A stretch of 64,000 nt of DNA from Arthrobacter sp. MMS18-M83 (GCF_026683955.1 NZ_CP113343.1:4588001-4652000); one strand, 5' to 3'. Positions 38,188 through 48,079 are shown, counted from the stretch's first letter. Notes: generated by a model not told the origin, from the letters alone. Program-made: numbers and translations.

Positions 38188-40191
38188 GTGTCCGCATCAC
38201 GAACCGAACGACTCCTGAACCTGCTGATCGCCCTTTTGAATACCAAATACGGGCTGTCCCGGGCCGTTCTCAGGGACAAGGTCTACCACGACTCCGGCGA
38301 CAGCGACGTCGCGTTTGGCCGCATGTTCGAACGGGACAAGGCGGACCTGAAGCAGTTTGGTTTCGTCATCGAAACGCTCCTTGACCATGGTTTCGGCTCA
38401 GACGATCCCGCTTCCACGCGCTACCGCATCGGTAGGGAATCCAACCGCCTGCCGGACGTGCGTCTGACCCCTGCGGAGGGAACAGTACTGCTTCTGGCCG
38501 CGCAGTTGTGGGAACGCGCAGCGCTGGGCTCTGCAGCAGCCAGCGCGCTGAGGAAGCTGCAGGCCTCCGGCGACCTTGCCGACGTCGAACTTCCAGCGGG
38601 CGTCCAGCCGCGCATCAAGCCCGCGGGCCAGGCTTTTGACGACATCATCGGCGCCATGAATGGCCAGCACCCCGTTGCCTTCCACTACCGTGCCGCCAGC
38701 ACCGGAAAAGAAGAGCGCCGATTTGTGGAGCCCTGGGGCTTGGGGAGCCGCTTCGGCCAGTGGTACCTGGTGGGCTTCGACCGGGGTCGGGGGGCCAAAC
38801 GTTTCTTCCGCCTGTCCCGGATGACGAGCGAGGTTCAGGTTGAGACACGGGACCACTGCGAGATTCCGACGGGTTTTGATATCCGCGCCGAACTGGACAG
38901 CCTCAATGAACTCCCCTTGCAGGAGGCCCAGCTCGACGTAGCGGAGGGCCGCTTGCTGGGACTCCGCAAGCGGGCGGTGAGCATCGCGGACACGTCTGGG
39001 AGCGCTGGCCCCCACAACGGCAGGGACCGCCTGTCCGTGCCGTTCCGGGACAGCGAGTTGCTGGCCGAAGAATTGGCCTCCTACGGTCCGCACGTGAGCG
39101 TGGCGGGGCCGCCTGAGTTGCGTGGAGCCGTGATTCGGCGGCTTGAAGCCGCCGGCGCGTTCGCCTCGCGCCCCGCCGTCGAGATCCGCTTTCCCGAGGC
39201 CGGTCCCGCGCCGCGGGTGCGCAAGCGAACCTCGGAGAACCAACTCAACCGGATGTTGCAGTTGGTGCCTTTCCTTGTCCACAACCAGGGCTTGCCCATC
39301 CAGGAGGTGGCGGACCGCTTCGGTATCACCCGCAAGGAATTGCTTGAGGACTTGAAGATACTGATCTGCTCCGGCCGTCCTGAAGGCTATCCGGATGACT
39401 TGTTCGATATCGATTGGGAAAACGAGCACGTCTACATCCGGGAGCACCTCGAACTCAACCGGCCCATCCGCTTCAGCGTCGACGAAGCCTGCGCTCTGCT
39501 GACGGGCCTGGCCACCCTGGGCGGGCTCCCCGCCCAGGCAGGCATGTCGGAAGACGAACAGAGCGGGGCCCTGGAGTCCGTGACCCTGAAGCTCACCGGC
39601 GCGGCGGGGGAGGCCGGCCGTTTGGCCGCGGCCGTCGCCGGCCCGCCCGTCACGCCCGCCGATGCCGGAGTTTTCGACACCATCACCCGGGCGATCCAGG
39701 CCGGTAGCCAATTGCGTCTTCGCTACCTGTCACCGCAACGCGATTCAATCTCCGAACGGGACGTCGACCCCCTCCGGCTCTACTCGCTGGACAACACCTG
39801 GTATTTCGAGGCGTACTGTCACAACAAAGCCGGGCTGCGGAATTTCCGCCTGGACCGCGTTGAGGAGATCGCACCGAACGGCAGGGTTGTTTCCGGGGCC
39901 GGCAGCGCCGAGGACGGCGTTCCGGTGAAGCTCTACACGCCCAACGACGACGATGTCGTGGTTGTCCTCCAGCTGACTCGACAAGGTGCCGGACTGGCGG
40001 ATGACTACTACGCGGAACGGACAGCAGTGCTTCCCGATGGCGGACTGCTCGCCGAGATCCGATTCGGAAACGCTGACTGGTTACCGATGTTCGTTGCCCA
40101 GCATGGGGGTGCGGCCCGGATCCTGCAGCCTGCCGGGCTGGCGGACGCCTCCGCAGAGTGGCTTGCCGCGGCCCTCGGGCAGTACAAGTAG
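38188..40191 (+). CDS. pafBC: PafBC transcriptional regulator, fused PafB-PafC
   Basis: DNA-damage response activator that works with RNA polymerase in actinobacteria, largely independent of LexA. In mycobacteria it is two proteins, PafB and PafC; here one 667-residue chain carries both, as known for Arthrobacter. Each half has a winged-helix domain (RTERLLNLLIALLN at residues 5-18; NRMLQLVPFLVHNQG about 355-370), a WYL domain and a C-terminal extension. The first half has WYL in FGQWYLVGFD; the second reads TWYFEAYC. WYL domains bind a ligand, probably single-stranded DNA or a nucleotide. The start is GTG at 38188. Confidence 0.93.
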   Translation: MSASRTERLLNLLIALLNTKYGLSRAVLRDKVYHDSGDSDVAFGRMFERDKADLKQFGFVIETLLDHGFGSDDPASTRYRIGRESNRLPDVRLTPAEGTVLLLAAQLWERAALGSAAASALRKLQASGDLADVELPAGVQPRIKPAGQAFDDIIGAMNGQHPVAFHYRAASTGKEERRFVEPWGLGSRFGQWYLVGFDRGRGAKRFFRLSRMTSEVQVETRDHCEIPTGFDIRAELDSLNELPLQEAQLDVAEGRLLGLRKRAVSIADTSGSAGPHNGRDRLSVPFRDSELLAEELASYGPHVSVAGPPELRGAVIRRLEAAGAFASRPAVEIRFPEAGPAPRVRKRTSENQLNRMLQLVPFLVHNQGLPIQEVADRFGITRKELLEDLKILICSGRPEGYPDDLFDIDWENEHVYIREHLELNRPIRFSVDEACALLTGLATLGGLPAQAGMSEDEQSGALESVTLKLTGAAGEAGRLAAAVAGPPVTPADAGVFDTITRAIQAGSQLRLRYLSPQRDSISERDVDPLRLYSLDNTWYFEAYCHNKAGLRNFRLDRVEEIAPNGRVVSGAGSAEDGVPVKLYTPNDDDVVVVLQLTRQGAGLADDYYAERTAVLPDGGLLAEIRFGNADWLPMFVAQHGGAARILQPAGLADASAEWLAAALGQYK

Positions 40192-40233
40192 CCGGACCCA
40201 ATACAAACGGTGAAGGCTGGATAGACTACTCAA

Positions 40234-40584
40234 ATGCCTTGGTGGTCCTGGATCCTTCTGTGGGTCGCTCTGATTGCAGTGTCCTTGCTTTGCTACGTCC
40301 TGTTGGGCATCAGGCTTTTCCGGACTTTCATGGCGACGATGCATGAGCTGAGTGCGGCGGGGGAGCAGCTGGGGCGTCGCACGCGCCTTCCCGAACACCC
40401 TGACGACGACGGCGGTGCCTCGCCGAGAGTGTTCGGCGAGGCCGTTTTTGCCTCACCGGAACAGATGCGTCATGATTACGTGACGGCCAAGGCCTCCCGC
40501 CAGGAAGTGCGTCGCCAAAAGCGCGTTAAGCGCAAAGCAGGGCGGGGCCAACCCCAGTCCCTGCACGACATCGAATTCAGTTAG
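40234..40584 (+). CDS. Small conserved membrane protein
   Basis: Protein of 116 residues with one N-terminal membrane segment ([20 protein letters not shown], about residues 3-22) and a charged cytoplasmic tail rich in Arg and Lys. No domain was recognised. It lies between pafBC and tatA on the same strand, and may be part of the tat transcript. Function unknown. Confidence 0.7.
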   Translation: MPWWSWILLWVALIAVSLLCYVLLGIRLFRTFMATMHELSAAGEQLGRRTRLPEHPDDDGGASPRVFGEAVFASPEQMRHDYVTAKASRQEVRRQKRVKRKAGRGQPQSLHDIEFS

Positions 40585-40616
40585 ACGTAGGATGTATTCC
40601 AACGAAAGGACTTCCC

Positions 40617-40886
40617 GTGGGACGACTATTTGATGGCCCTTGGCCAATTGTCATTATCATCATCGTGGCCCTGCTGCTGTTTGCGGCACCCAAGCTTCCG
40701 GCCATGGCCCGGAGCCTCGGTCAGTCGATGCGCATCATCAAATCCGAAGTCAAGGAAATGAAGAACGACGGGAAGCCGGCGGCCAAGGACGACACGGACC
40801 CCGTTGAAGGCAAAGTGGTCAACCACCCCGAAGCCACCACCAAGAGCGGCAACGACACTGACGTTCCGCCAGCAACCCGTAGCTAA
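40617..40886 (+). CDS. tatA: Twin-arginine translocase subunit TatA
   Basis: Pore-forming component of the twin-arginine pathway that exports folded proteins. The 89-residue protein has one N-terminal membrane helix ([21 protein letters not shown]), then an amphipathic helix ([19 protein letters not shown]) and a polar tail. The GTG at 40617 gives MGRLFDGPW, a typical TatA N-terminus. tatC follows after six bases. Confidence 0.95.
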   Translation: MGRLFDGPWPIVIIIIVALLLFAAPKLPAMARSLGQSMRIIKSEVKEMKNDGKPAAKDDTDPVEGKVVNHPEATTKSGNDTDVPPATRS

Positions 40887-40892
40887 GCAGTA

Positions 40893-41729
40893 GTGGCAAC
40901 GAAGACGGGCCGCAAAGCCAACCCCGAAGGGCGGATGGCGCTCCTAGACCACCTGAAGGAGCTTAAGAACCGGCTGATCAAGTCTGCCATCGGCGTGTTC
41001 CTGGGCGCCGTGGCAGGATGGTTCCTCTATGAGCCTGTGGTCAACAGCTTGTCGGATCCGTTGGTCAAGATCGCCGAGGAGACCAAGCGGACCGCGGTCC
41101 TCAATTTCGCGAGTGTGGCGGATCCGTTCGACTTCAAGCTCCGTATTGCCATCCAGATCGGCCTGGTCATCTCCAGCCCGATCTGGATCTACCAGGTCTG
41201 GGCCTTCATCACCCCGGGCCTGACCAAGAAGGAGCGGCGCTACACCCTCGGGTACATGGCCGCGGCGGTGCCTTTGTTCCTGGTGGGCGTGTATGTCGCA
41301 TGGTTGGTGATTCCGAACGTCGTGCGCGCCTTGCTGCAGTTCACGCCCCAAAACGGCGCCAACAACATCGACGCATCGCAGTATCTGACGTTCGCCACGC
41401 ACATGCTTCTGTTCCTCGGTATCGCCTTCCTGGTCCCAGTGGTGTTGGTGGGCGTCAATATGGCGGGCGTTTTGACCGGCAGGACCATCCTCAAGGCGTG
41501 GCGTATCACCGTCTTCCTTGTGTTCGTCCTGGCCGCCGTGGCAGCTCCCGGTGCGGACGCCCTGTCGATGTTCATGCTCGCTGGCCCCCTGCTGGCGCTA
41601 TTCTTCGCCGCAATCGGGCTATGCATCCTGAACGACAAACGGCGCGCGCGCCATCAGGCGAAGGTCGCCGCTGAGACGGAAGCCACTGCCGACGTCGCCA
41701 CACCTGCCTCTGATCTGGAGAATCTGTAG
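40893..41729 (+). CDS. tatC: Twin-arginine translocase subunit TatC
   Basis: Receptor for twin-arginine signal peptides, 278 residues with six membrane helices. The family signature MALLDHLKELKNRLI is at residues 15-29, and the first-loop PFDFKLRIAIQIG region and the periplasmic proline-rich segment are present. The C-terminus is a charged tail. The start is GTG at 40893. helY follows 24 bases later, the same order as in M. tuberculosis. Confidence 0.97.
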   Translation: MATKTGRKANPEGRMALLDHLKELKNRLIKSAIGVFLGAVAGWFLYEPVVNSLSDPLVKIAEETKRTAVLNFASVADPFDFKLRIAIQIGLVISSPIWIYQVWAFITPGLTKKERRYTLGYMAAAVPLFLVGVYVAWLVIPNVVRALLQFTPQNGANNIDASQYLTFATHMLLFLGIAFLVPVVLVGVNMAGVLTGRTILKAWRITVFLVFVLAAVAAPGADALSMFMLAGPLLALFFAAIGLCILNDKRRARHQAKVAAETEATADVATPASDLENL

Positions 41730-41753
41730 TCTTCCGGCCACTAGGCTTGAAGC

Positions 41754-44651
41754 ATGTCCTCCAATTCAGGGGCCCTTTCGCCCTCAGAAGCTTTTCAAGC
41801 TGCAGCGCAAAGGAGTGCTGAGTCGAAAACCTATCTCGGCACTTTTGCCCAGTCGCTGGAATTCGAACTTGACGATTTCCAGCGTGACGCATGCCGTTCG
41901 TTGCAGGAAGGCAAGGGAGTACTGGTTGCGGCGCCCACGGGGGCCGGAAAGACAATCGTCGGAGAATTCGCGATCTACCTCGCCCTGGAACGCGGACTCA
42001 AAGCCTTTTACACGACGCCCATCAAGGCGCTGAGCAACCAGAAGTTCTCCGAGCTTTCAGCGAAGTATGGCGCATCAAACGTGGGCCTGCTGACCGGTGA
42101 TACCACCATCAACGGCGAGGCTCCCATCGTCGTCATGACCACCGAAGTCCTGCGGAACATGTTGTATTCGGACTCCGACACCCTGGGCGACCTTGGCTAC
42201 GTGGTCATGGATGAGGTGCATTACCTTGCGGACCGCTTCCGTGGCGCAGTTTGGGAGGAAGTCATTATCCACCTGCCCAGCGAGGTGCAAGTGGTTTCCC
42301 TGAGCGCCACGGTGTCCAACGCGGAAGAGTTCGGTGCGTGGCTGGATACCGTGCGCGGACACACCGATGTGATTGTCTCCGAGCACCGTCCTGTCCCGTT
42401 GTGGCAGCACGTCATGGTGGGCCGTGAGATCGTCGACCTCTTCGCCGGGGACACGAGCTTTGATCAGATTGCTCCAGGGGCGACCGACGGCGAGGCACCC
42501 TTGCCGGTGGCAGTCCAGGAGTTGGACCGGAATCCCGGGCAGAAGGAATTCGAGGTCAATCCCGAGCTGTTGTCCATGGCCAGGGCAGAGAGCCAGATGA
42601 ACTTCCGTGGCCGATTCGGTCACGGTGGACGCGGCCGCCGCAGGCAGGACCGCCAACGTGACAACAGTGCCGCGGAGCAGCGGAGTCCGGTGCGCAAAGC
42701 CAGCCGGCCGCAGATCATTGCGAGCTTGGACCGGCAGGGGCTCCTCCCGGCCATCACCTTCATTTTCTCCCGTGCTGGCTGCGACGGGGCCGTAGCGCAG
42801 TGTGCCGGGGCCGGGTTGTGGCTGACTACCGAGCGGGAACAGCAGATCATCGCGGCCCGGGTAGATGAGGCGAGCCGCGAAATTCCCGCAGACGACCTCG
42901 ATGTGCTGGGGTTTTGGAGCTGGCGTGATGGCCTGCTCAGGGGGCTCGCTGCGCACCACGCCGGTTTGCTGCCGACTTTCAAGGAAGTCGTCGAAAACCT
43001 GTTCGCCGACGGTCTGGTGAAGGCGGTGTTCGCCACGGAGACCTTGGCGCTGGGCGTCAACATGCCAGCCCGCTGCGTCGTCCTGGAGAAGCTCGACAAG
43101 TTCAACGGCGAAGCCCACGTCAACATCACGGCGGGGGAGTACACCCAGCTCACCGGCCGTGCGGGAAGGCGTGGAATCGACGTCGAAGGTCACGCCGTGG
43201 TCCTCTGGCAGCCGGGAACCGATCCGGCGGCTGTCGCCGGCCTTGCTTCGCGGCGCACCTATCCCCTTAATTCCAGTTTCCGGCCCACCTACAACATGAG
43301 CATCAACCTGATCGCCCAGTTCGGACGTCCCCGGGCGCGGCAGATCCTCGAGTCATCGTTCGCCCAGTTCCAGGCCGATCGTTCCGTCGTGGGGCTGGCG
43401 CGGCAGGTTCGGAGCCGTGAAGAGTCACTCGCCGGCTATGCCGAGTCGATGAAGTGTCATCTTGGCGACTTCACCGAGTACGCGAAGCTGCGGCGGGACC
43501 TCAGCGATGCCGAGGAGTATGCATCCCGGAGTACCTCAAGGGCCCGCAAATCCCTGACGGTGGAATCCCTCACCCGCCTTATGCCTGGAGACATCGTCAA
43601 GGTTCCCGGCGGACGCTCGCCCGGTTACGCCGTCGTCCTCGATGCCGATCCCAATGCGCGTGAACCGCGGCCCGCAGTCCTGACGGAAGACAACCAGTTG
43701 CACACGATCGGCGCCCACGAGGTCGAAGGTCCGGTCACGCCCGTGTCCTGGATCCGCATCCCGAAGTCGTTCAACGCGAAGCTGCCCAAATCCCGCCGTG
43801 ACCTGGCATCGGCAATGCGGAACGCAGTGCGGGAGGAGCGGCCGCCTGCCCGGGGGACCAACAGGAACGAGGACTTTGGCCGCGCCCGTTACTTGCCGGA
43901 CCAGGAGAAGAAAATCTCGGACCTGCGCCGGGCACTCCGCGCCCATCCTTGCCATGGCTGCAGCGAACGTGAAGACCATGCCCGCTGGGCCGAGCGTTGG
44001 TGGAAACTGCGCCATGAAACCGATGGGCTTGTCCGGCAGATCCAAGGCCGCACCAACACGATCGCGAAGACTTTTGACCGTGTGTGCGATGTCCTCGCCG
44101 CTTACGGTTACCTGCGGACGTCCGACGCCGGCCATGTCGCGATCAGCGCGGACGGCCAGCGCCTTCGCCGAATCTACGGCGAAAAGGACCTGCTCATCTC
44201 CCAGTCCATTCGCCAGGGCGCCATCAATGACCTCGACGCCGCAGAACTGGCTTCGCTGGCCAGCACTTTGGTTTACCAAGCCAAGCGCGACGATCGCGGT
44301 CTCCGGCCCAAGATGCCGTCCATCTCCCTCGAAACCTCCGTGGACATCGTGGTACGTGAATGGTCCTCCCTGGAAGACGTCGAGGACAAGAACAGGCTCC
44401 CGCTGACGGCCGAGCCGGAACTCGGACTCGTTTGGCCCATTTTCAAGTGGGCCAAAGGCCGCCACCTTCAGGAAGTACTCAGTGGCACCGACCTCGCAGC
44501 AGGGGACTTCGTGCGTTGGGCGAAGCAGGTGATCGACCTGCTGGACCAGATGGCCAAGATTCCCGGGCTCGAACGGAGCCAGGCCAAGACATGCCGAGAA
44601 GCGATCGATCTGGTCCGCCGCGGTGTAGTGGCCTATTCCAACGTCTCCTGA
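41754..44651 (+). CDS. helY: DEAD/DEAH-box helicase, HelY type
   Basis: Superfamily 2 helicase of 965 residues related to yeast Mtr4/Ski2 and to mycobacterial HelY. Motif I is APTGAGKT (61-67 for the core), motif II is DEVH near 153-156, motif III is SATV, and motif VI is QLTGRAGRRGID. A long linker with RGRFGHGGRGRRRQDRQ lies in the middle, and the C-terminal DSHCT-like domain covers the last 200 residues. It probably unwinds RNA or RNA/DNA hybrids. Its position after tatAC repeats the mycobacterial gene order. Confidence 0.93.
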   Translation: MSSNSGALSPSEAFQAAAQRSAESKTYLGTFAQSLEFELDDFQRDACRSLQEGKGVLVAAPTGAGKTIVGEFAIYLALERGLKAFYTTPIKALSNQKFSELSAKYGASNVGLLTGDTTINGEAPIVVMTTEVLRNMLYSDSDTLGDLGYVVMDEVHYLADRFRGAVWEEVIIHLPSEVQVVSLSATVSNAEEFGAWLDTVRGHTDVIVSEHRPVPLWQHVMVGREIVDLFAGDTSFDQIAPGATDGEAPLPVAVQELDRNPGQKEFEVNPELLSMARAESQMNFRGRFGHGGRGRRRQDRQRDNSAAEQRSPVRKASRPQIIASLDRQGLLPAITFIFSRAGCDGAVAQCAGAGLWLTTEREQQIIAARVDEASREIPADDLDVLGFWSWRDGLLRGLAAHHAGLLPTFKEVVENLFADGLVKAVFATETLALGVNMPARCVVLEKLDKFNGEAHVNITAGEYTQLTGRAGRRGIDVEGHAVVLWQPGTDPAAVAGLASRRTYPLNSSFRPTYNMSINLIAQFGRPRARQILESSFAQFQADRSVVGLARQVRSREESLAGYAESMKCHLGDFTEYAKLRRDLSDAEEYASRSTSRARKSLTVESLTRLMPGDIVKVPGGRSPGYAVVLDADPNAREPRPAVLTEDNQLHTIGAHEVEGPVTPVSWIRIPKSFNAKLPKSRRDLASAMRNAVREERPPARGTNRNEDFGRARYLPDQEKKISDLRRALRAHPCHGCSEREDHARWAERWWKLRHETDGLVRQIQGRTNTIAKTFDRVCDVLAAYGYLRTSDAGHVAISADGQRLRRIYGEKDLLISQSIRQGAINDLDAAELASLASTLVYQAKRDDRGLRPKMPSISLETSVDIVVREWSSLEDVEDKNRLPLTAEPELGLVWPIFKWAKGRHLQEVLSGTDLAAGDFVRWAKQVIDLLDQMAKIPGLERSQAKTCREAIDLVRRGVVAYSNVS

Positions 44652-44683
44652 CCCACCACAGATTCCCAGCAAGGAGCACTTCC

Positions 44684-46348
44684 ATGACTCATCCAGGCAT
44701 GCCCGCTGAAACTACGCCCCGCAAGGTCACGATGTACCGGAACGGTTCCGTCTATACCGCTGCGGACCCCTTTGCAACGGCAATGCTGGTTGACGGAGAC
44801 ACTGTTGCCTGGGTTGGTTCAGAGCAAGCCGCGACGTCGATTGCCGATTCGTCGATGGAAGTCATTGATTTGCGGGGAGCTTTGCTCGCTCCCGGCTTCG
44901 TAGATTCGCATATGCATCTCACCGAGACCGGAATTGCGGCTGACGCCCTCCAACTTGCCGGGGTCCGCTCGGCCCGGGAACTGCTCGACGTCGTCGCCCG
45001 CGCCGCAAAAGCGTTTGGTGCCACCGGCACCGTGCTGGGTCATGGCTGGGACGAATCGATGTGGCAGGACAAGACGCTGCCTGCGGCGGAAGAAATCGAT
45101 CGAGCCGCCGGTGGACGCAAGGTGTATCTTGCGCGCGTGGACGCGCACTCGGCCCTTGTTTCACCTTCCTTGGCCTCTGCTGCCGGCATCGCCGGCCTTG
45201 ACGGCTACGACGGTTCGGCCCACGTTCTGAGGGCTGCTCACACGGCCTCGCGCTTGGCCGCCAGGCAGTTCCCCGAAGCCGAGCGCCGCCGGTACCAGGA
45301 ACTTGCCCTTCGCGAGGCTGCGGCCAACGGCTACGTGGCGCTTGCTGAGATGGCCGCACCACACCTGTGCAGTGTTGAGGACCTGCGGATGTCCGCCTCG
45401 TGGAACGAAAGCCGGGAGGGTGTCCCCGAGATCCTGCCCTATTGGGGCGAACTTGCTACATCGGCCGAGCATGCTGCTTCCATTTTGGAAGGCCTGGGCG
45501 TACCTGTTCTTGGCTTGGCCGGTGATTTGAACATCGACGGTTCCATCGGGTCACGAACGGCAGCCCTCAACGCCGACTACGCTGACGCGCCAGGGCATCG
45601 AGGAAGCCTCTATCTCTCCGTGGACGAGGCTGCCCGTCATCTGGCCGCTTGTTCAGCGCTGGGAGTCCAAGCAGGTTTCCACGTCATAGGCGACGCCGGA
45701 CTGAAGACCGCGCTGGATGCCTTGGACCTTGCCGCGGCAGACCTGGGAGAGCAACGGGTCCGTGCAGCTGCGCATCGCCTCGAACATGTGGAAATGGCAG
45801 ATGCGGCGGATTTCGCCCGTCTTGCCAAGTACTCGATCACCGTGAGCGCGCAGCCCGCGTTTGATGCCGCCTGGGGTGGAGGTGGAAAACTCTATGAGCA
45901 GCGCCTGGGCGGCCCACGGAGAGCGGCCATGAACCCCTTCGCCTCGTACTACTCCACCGGCGTGCCCGTGTGCTTTGGAAGCGACAGCCCGGTCACCCCC
46001 TTGCGCCCGTGGTCCAGTGTCCGGGCATGCTTGGAGCACAGCAATCCGGACCAGCGTATTTCGGCGCGGGCCGCCTTCATTGGACACACCCGCGCTGGGT
46101 GGCGGGCCAGCAGGCAGCGCAATCCGCTCATGGGGCAATTGGTTCCCGGGGCACCTGCAAGTTTTGCAGTGTGGGAGGTTGAAGAGCTGATGGTTCAGGT
46201 GGCGGATGACCGTGTCCAATCCTGGTCCACTGATCCGCGCGCCCGTACGCCCCTTCTGCCCGCGCTGGACAGCGGAAGCGACCCCGCCTGCCTGCAGACA
46301 GTACGGGAGGGCCGGGAGCTCTTCTCAAGGGAATCATTGCGGCGGTAG
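44684..46348 (+). CDS. Amidohydrolase family 3 (YtcJ-like)
   Basis: Metal-dependent hydrolase of 554 residues. The metal motif HMHL is in GFVDSHMHLTETG near residue 75. Later ligands are in GFHVIGDAGLK and HRLEHVEMAD, and the active-site aspartate is in CFGSDSPVTPL. The family removes formyl or acyl groups from amides, or hydrolyses related C-N bonds; the substrate is not identified. The ATG at 44684 has an AAGGAG site ten bases upstream. It follows helY by 32 bases and ends at a strong terminator. Confidence 0.88.
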   Translation: MTHPGMPAETTPRKVTMYRNGSVYTAADPFATAMLVDGDTVAWVGSEQAATSIADSSMEVIDLRGALLAPGFVDSHMHLTETGIAADALQLAGVRSARELLDVVARAAKAFGATGTVLGHGWDESMWQDKTLPAAEEIDRAAGGRKVYLARVDAHSALVSPSLASAAGIAGLDGYDGSAHVLRAAHTASRLAARQFPEAERRRYQELALREAAANGYVALAEMAAPHLCSVEDLRMSASWNESREGVPEILPYWGELATSAEHAASILEGLGVPVLGLAGDLNIDGSIGSRTAALNADYADAPGHRGSLYLSVDEAARHLAACSALGVQAGFHVIGDAGLKTALDALDLAAADLGEQRVRAAAHRLEHVEMADAADFARLAKYSITVSAQPAFDAAWGGGGKLYEQRLGGPRRAAMNPFASYYSTGVPVCFGSDSPVTPLRPWSSVRACLEHSNPDQRISARAAFIGHTRAGWRASRQRNPLMGQLVPGAPASFAVWEVEELMVQVADDRVQSWSTDPRARTPLLPALDSGSDPACLQTVREGRELFSRESLRR

Positions 46349-46374
46349 TTGTAAATATCCTGCCAATACTGAAG

Positions 46375-46418
46375 GCCCCCTGACCTGCGTCTATGAACGA
46401 ACCCGCAGGTCAGGGGGC
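46375..46418 (+). terminator. Strong hairpin terminator after amidohydrolase gene
   Basis: Perfect 15-bp stem (46375-46389 with 46404-46418) and 14-base loop, 26 bases after the amidohydrolase stop. It closes the pafBC/tat/helY/amidohydrolase direction of transcription. Confidence 0.8.
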
Positions 46419-46420
46419 GC

Positions 46421-46782
46421 TTGACAGTGTTTGTGAAGCCCGTAGCATTTAGGGTCAACAGGCTTCCACAGGGAATACCTGGTTGTCTGGCCGCGGTGGG
46501 GTTCGTGTCAAAACAGTCAATGGGCCCGTTTTCAGACCGTGGCACTCGTAGTGGGCAGGTCCGCAGTGCAGCAGAAAACGGTTCGGCCTCTAGTTGGAAA
46601 CACGGGTCGGCACTGGACCTGGGCTTGTGGACCTGCCCGCGGCCAAGCAAATTTGGTGTGTCAAGCACCACAAGTGGCCCTGCGCACGCCGGGTCGTCGC
46701 CCTATAATGGAGAGTTGCGCCAGGATCCCAGCCTCGCTGCTGCTCCGGCTCACTGACCGCTCCATCAAGGAAAGGCCTCTTT
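46421..46782 (+). promoter_or_regulatory. Long intergenic region with candidate promoters
   Basis: Gap of about 360 bases between the terminator and the mannose synthase. A TTGACA at 46421-46426 with TAGCAT at 46443-46448 (16-base spacer) is a plausible promoter. A consensus TATAAT at 46703-46708, 75 bases before the TTG start, is probably the main -10 box of the next gene. A short ORF (46421-46756) here shows no protein-like features and is not called. The first promoter would yield a long leader or a small RNA. Confidence 0.5.
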
Positions 46783-47526
46783 TTGCGTGTCCTGACGATC
46801 ATCCCCACCTATAACGAGCTGGAATCGCTGCCCAAGACCCTCGGACGGCTGCGCGCGGCTGTCCCCGCCTCTGACGTCTTGGTTGTCGACGACAACAGCC
46901 CTGACGGCACGGGACAGCTCGCCGACAGCATCGCGGCCGAGGACAGCCAGGTCCATGTCCTCCACCGCAAGGGCAAGGAAGGCCTCGGGGCCGCCTATAT
47001 TGCCGGATTCAGATGGGGTATGGCGGCTGGCTACGACGTCCTCGTAGAGATGGACGCTGATGGTTCACATCAGCCCGAGCAACTGCCGTTGTTGTTGGAT
47101 GCCATCAACGACGGCGCCGACCTCGCCATGGGCTCACGCTGGGTTCCCGGGGGAGGCACTGTGAACTGGCCTCTGTACCGCCAAGCGATCTCACGCACCG
47201 GCAGCACATACGCCCGCATCATGCTTGGCTTGAAGATCAAGGACATTACTGGAGGGTACCGCGCCTTCCGCCGCAGCACCCTTGAGGCCCTCAAGTTGGA
47301 CCAGGTCGAATCGGTGGGCTACGGCTTCCAGGTGGACCTTGCGTGGAGGGTCGCCAAGCTGGGCCTGAAGATCGTAGAACGCCCCATCACCTTTGTTGAG
47401 CGCGAGCTAGGGGCTTCCAAGATGAGTGGCAACATCGTTGTTGAGGCCATGATCAACGTGACCAAGTGGGGGTTGGCCTCCCGCTGGGCCGCGCTGACCC
47501 GGAAGAAGTCCCCGGTTTCAAAGTAG
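46783..47526 (+). CDS. Polyprenol monophosphomannose synthase (GT2)
   Basis: Membrane-associated glycosyltransferase, GT2 family, of 247 residues, transferring mannose from GDP-mannose to polyprenyl phosphate (dolichol-phosphate-mannose synthase type). It starts [15 protein letters not shown], with [14 protein letters not shown] and the metal-binding [13 protein letters not shown]. The start codon is TTG at 46783, after AAGGAAAGG. In actinobacteria the product supplies mannose for glycolipids and glycoproteins of the envelope. Terminated by a 21-bp hairpin shared with rbpA. Confidence 0.9.
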   Translation: MRVLTIIPTYNELESLPKTLGRLRAAVPASDVLVVDDNSPDGTGQLADSIAAEDSQVHVLHRKGKEGLGAAYIAGFRWGMAAGYDVLVEMDADGSHQPEQLPLLLDAINDGADLAMGSRWVPGGGTVNWPLYRQAISRTGSTYARIMLGLKIKDITGGYRAFRRSTLEALKLDQVESVGYGFQVDLAWRVAKLGLKIVERPITFVERELGASKMSGNIVVEAMINVTKWGLASRWAALTRKKSPVSK

Positions 47527-47531
47527 GCAGA

Positions 47532-47579
47532 ACAAAGGCCGGGTCCGCACTCTGTTAAGAGTGCGGACCCGGCCTTTGT
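47532..47579. terminator. Bidirectional 21-bp hairpin terminator
   Basis: Perfect 21-bp stem (47532-47552 with 47559-47579) with loop TGTTAA, in the gap between the convergent mannose synthase and rbpA genes. A/T-rich ends on both strands fit a two-way terminator. Confidence 0.9.
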
Positions 47580-47603
47580 CTTAGGACTGCCTTTGGCAAT
47601 GCC

Positions 47604-47951
47604 TTATGCCGAGCGGCGTTCCCCGCGGCGTTCACGCAGGATGTTCAGCCGATCTTCAAGGATCTGCTCGAGTTCGGGAAGGCTGCGGCGTTCCAGCAGC
47701 ATGTCCCAGTGGGTTCGGACGGCCTTCTCGTTGGTGTCAACGGGGCGTTCGCCATCAACCAGGAGCGCTTCCTTGCCCGTCTTGGAAACCCAAACAGGGG
47801 GAATCTCCGCTTCGGACGAGAAGGTCACGAAGACCTGCTCCCCGTCCGCGCAACGGTATTCAACCCTCTGGCGCGGCGCCGGCTCAACGCCGGACTCGGT
47901 TTCCATGCTCTGGGCGCCAAGACGCATGCCCCGCAGGCTGCGATCGCTCAT
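47604..47951 (-). CDS. rbpA: RNA polymerase-binding protein RbpA
   Basis: Activator that binds the principal sigma factor and RNA polymerase and stabilises open complexes; confined to actinobacteria. The 115-residue protein starts MSDRSLRGMRLGAQSMETE (N-terminal tail and core), has the compact central domain around YRCADGEQVFVTFSSEAE, and ends with the sigma-interacting helix (RTHWDMLLERRSLPELEQIL). The promoter region upstream carries both a housekeeping-like and a SigR/SigH-like promoter. Confidence 0.96.
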   Translation of the reverse strand: MSDRSLRGMRLGAQSMETESGVEPAPRQRVEYRCADGEQVFVTFSSEAEIPPVWVSKTGKEALLVDGERPVDTNEKAVRTHWDMLLERRSLPELEQILEDRLNILRERRGERRSA

Positions 47952-48053
47952 GATTACTCCCTCTGTCTGTTCACGGAACCAGGCTCCGCGCTAGCCGGAC
48001 GCCGAATCGACGCAGCCCGGGCTACTGTATGCACACGTTGCATCACTAGATGA

Positions 48054-48079
48054 AACGCCTGACCAAGCGTTAATGTTCC
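48054..48079 (-). promoter_or_regulatory. SigR/SigH-like promoter for rbpA
   Basis: On the minus strand GGAAC (48075-48079) is followed after 18 bases by GTT (48054-48056). This matches the actinobacterial redox sigma factor pattern GGAAY-N18-GTT. It is about 100 bases upstream of rbpA; rbpA in Streptomyces is a known SigR target. Confidence 0.6.

Noticed and set aside
42075..43193. 372-residue minus frame inside helY
   Set aside because: Antisense shadow without recognisable domains.
46421..46756. 111-codon ORF before the mannose synthase
   Set aside because: No ribosome site, no protein-like features, and it runs through the promoter.
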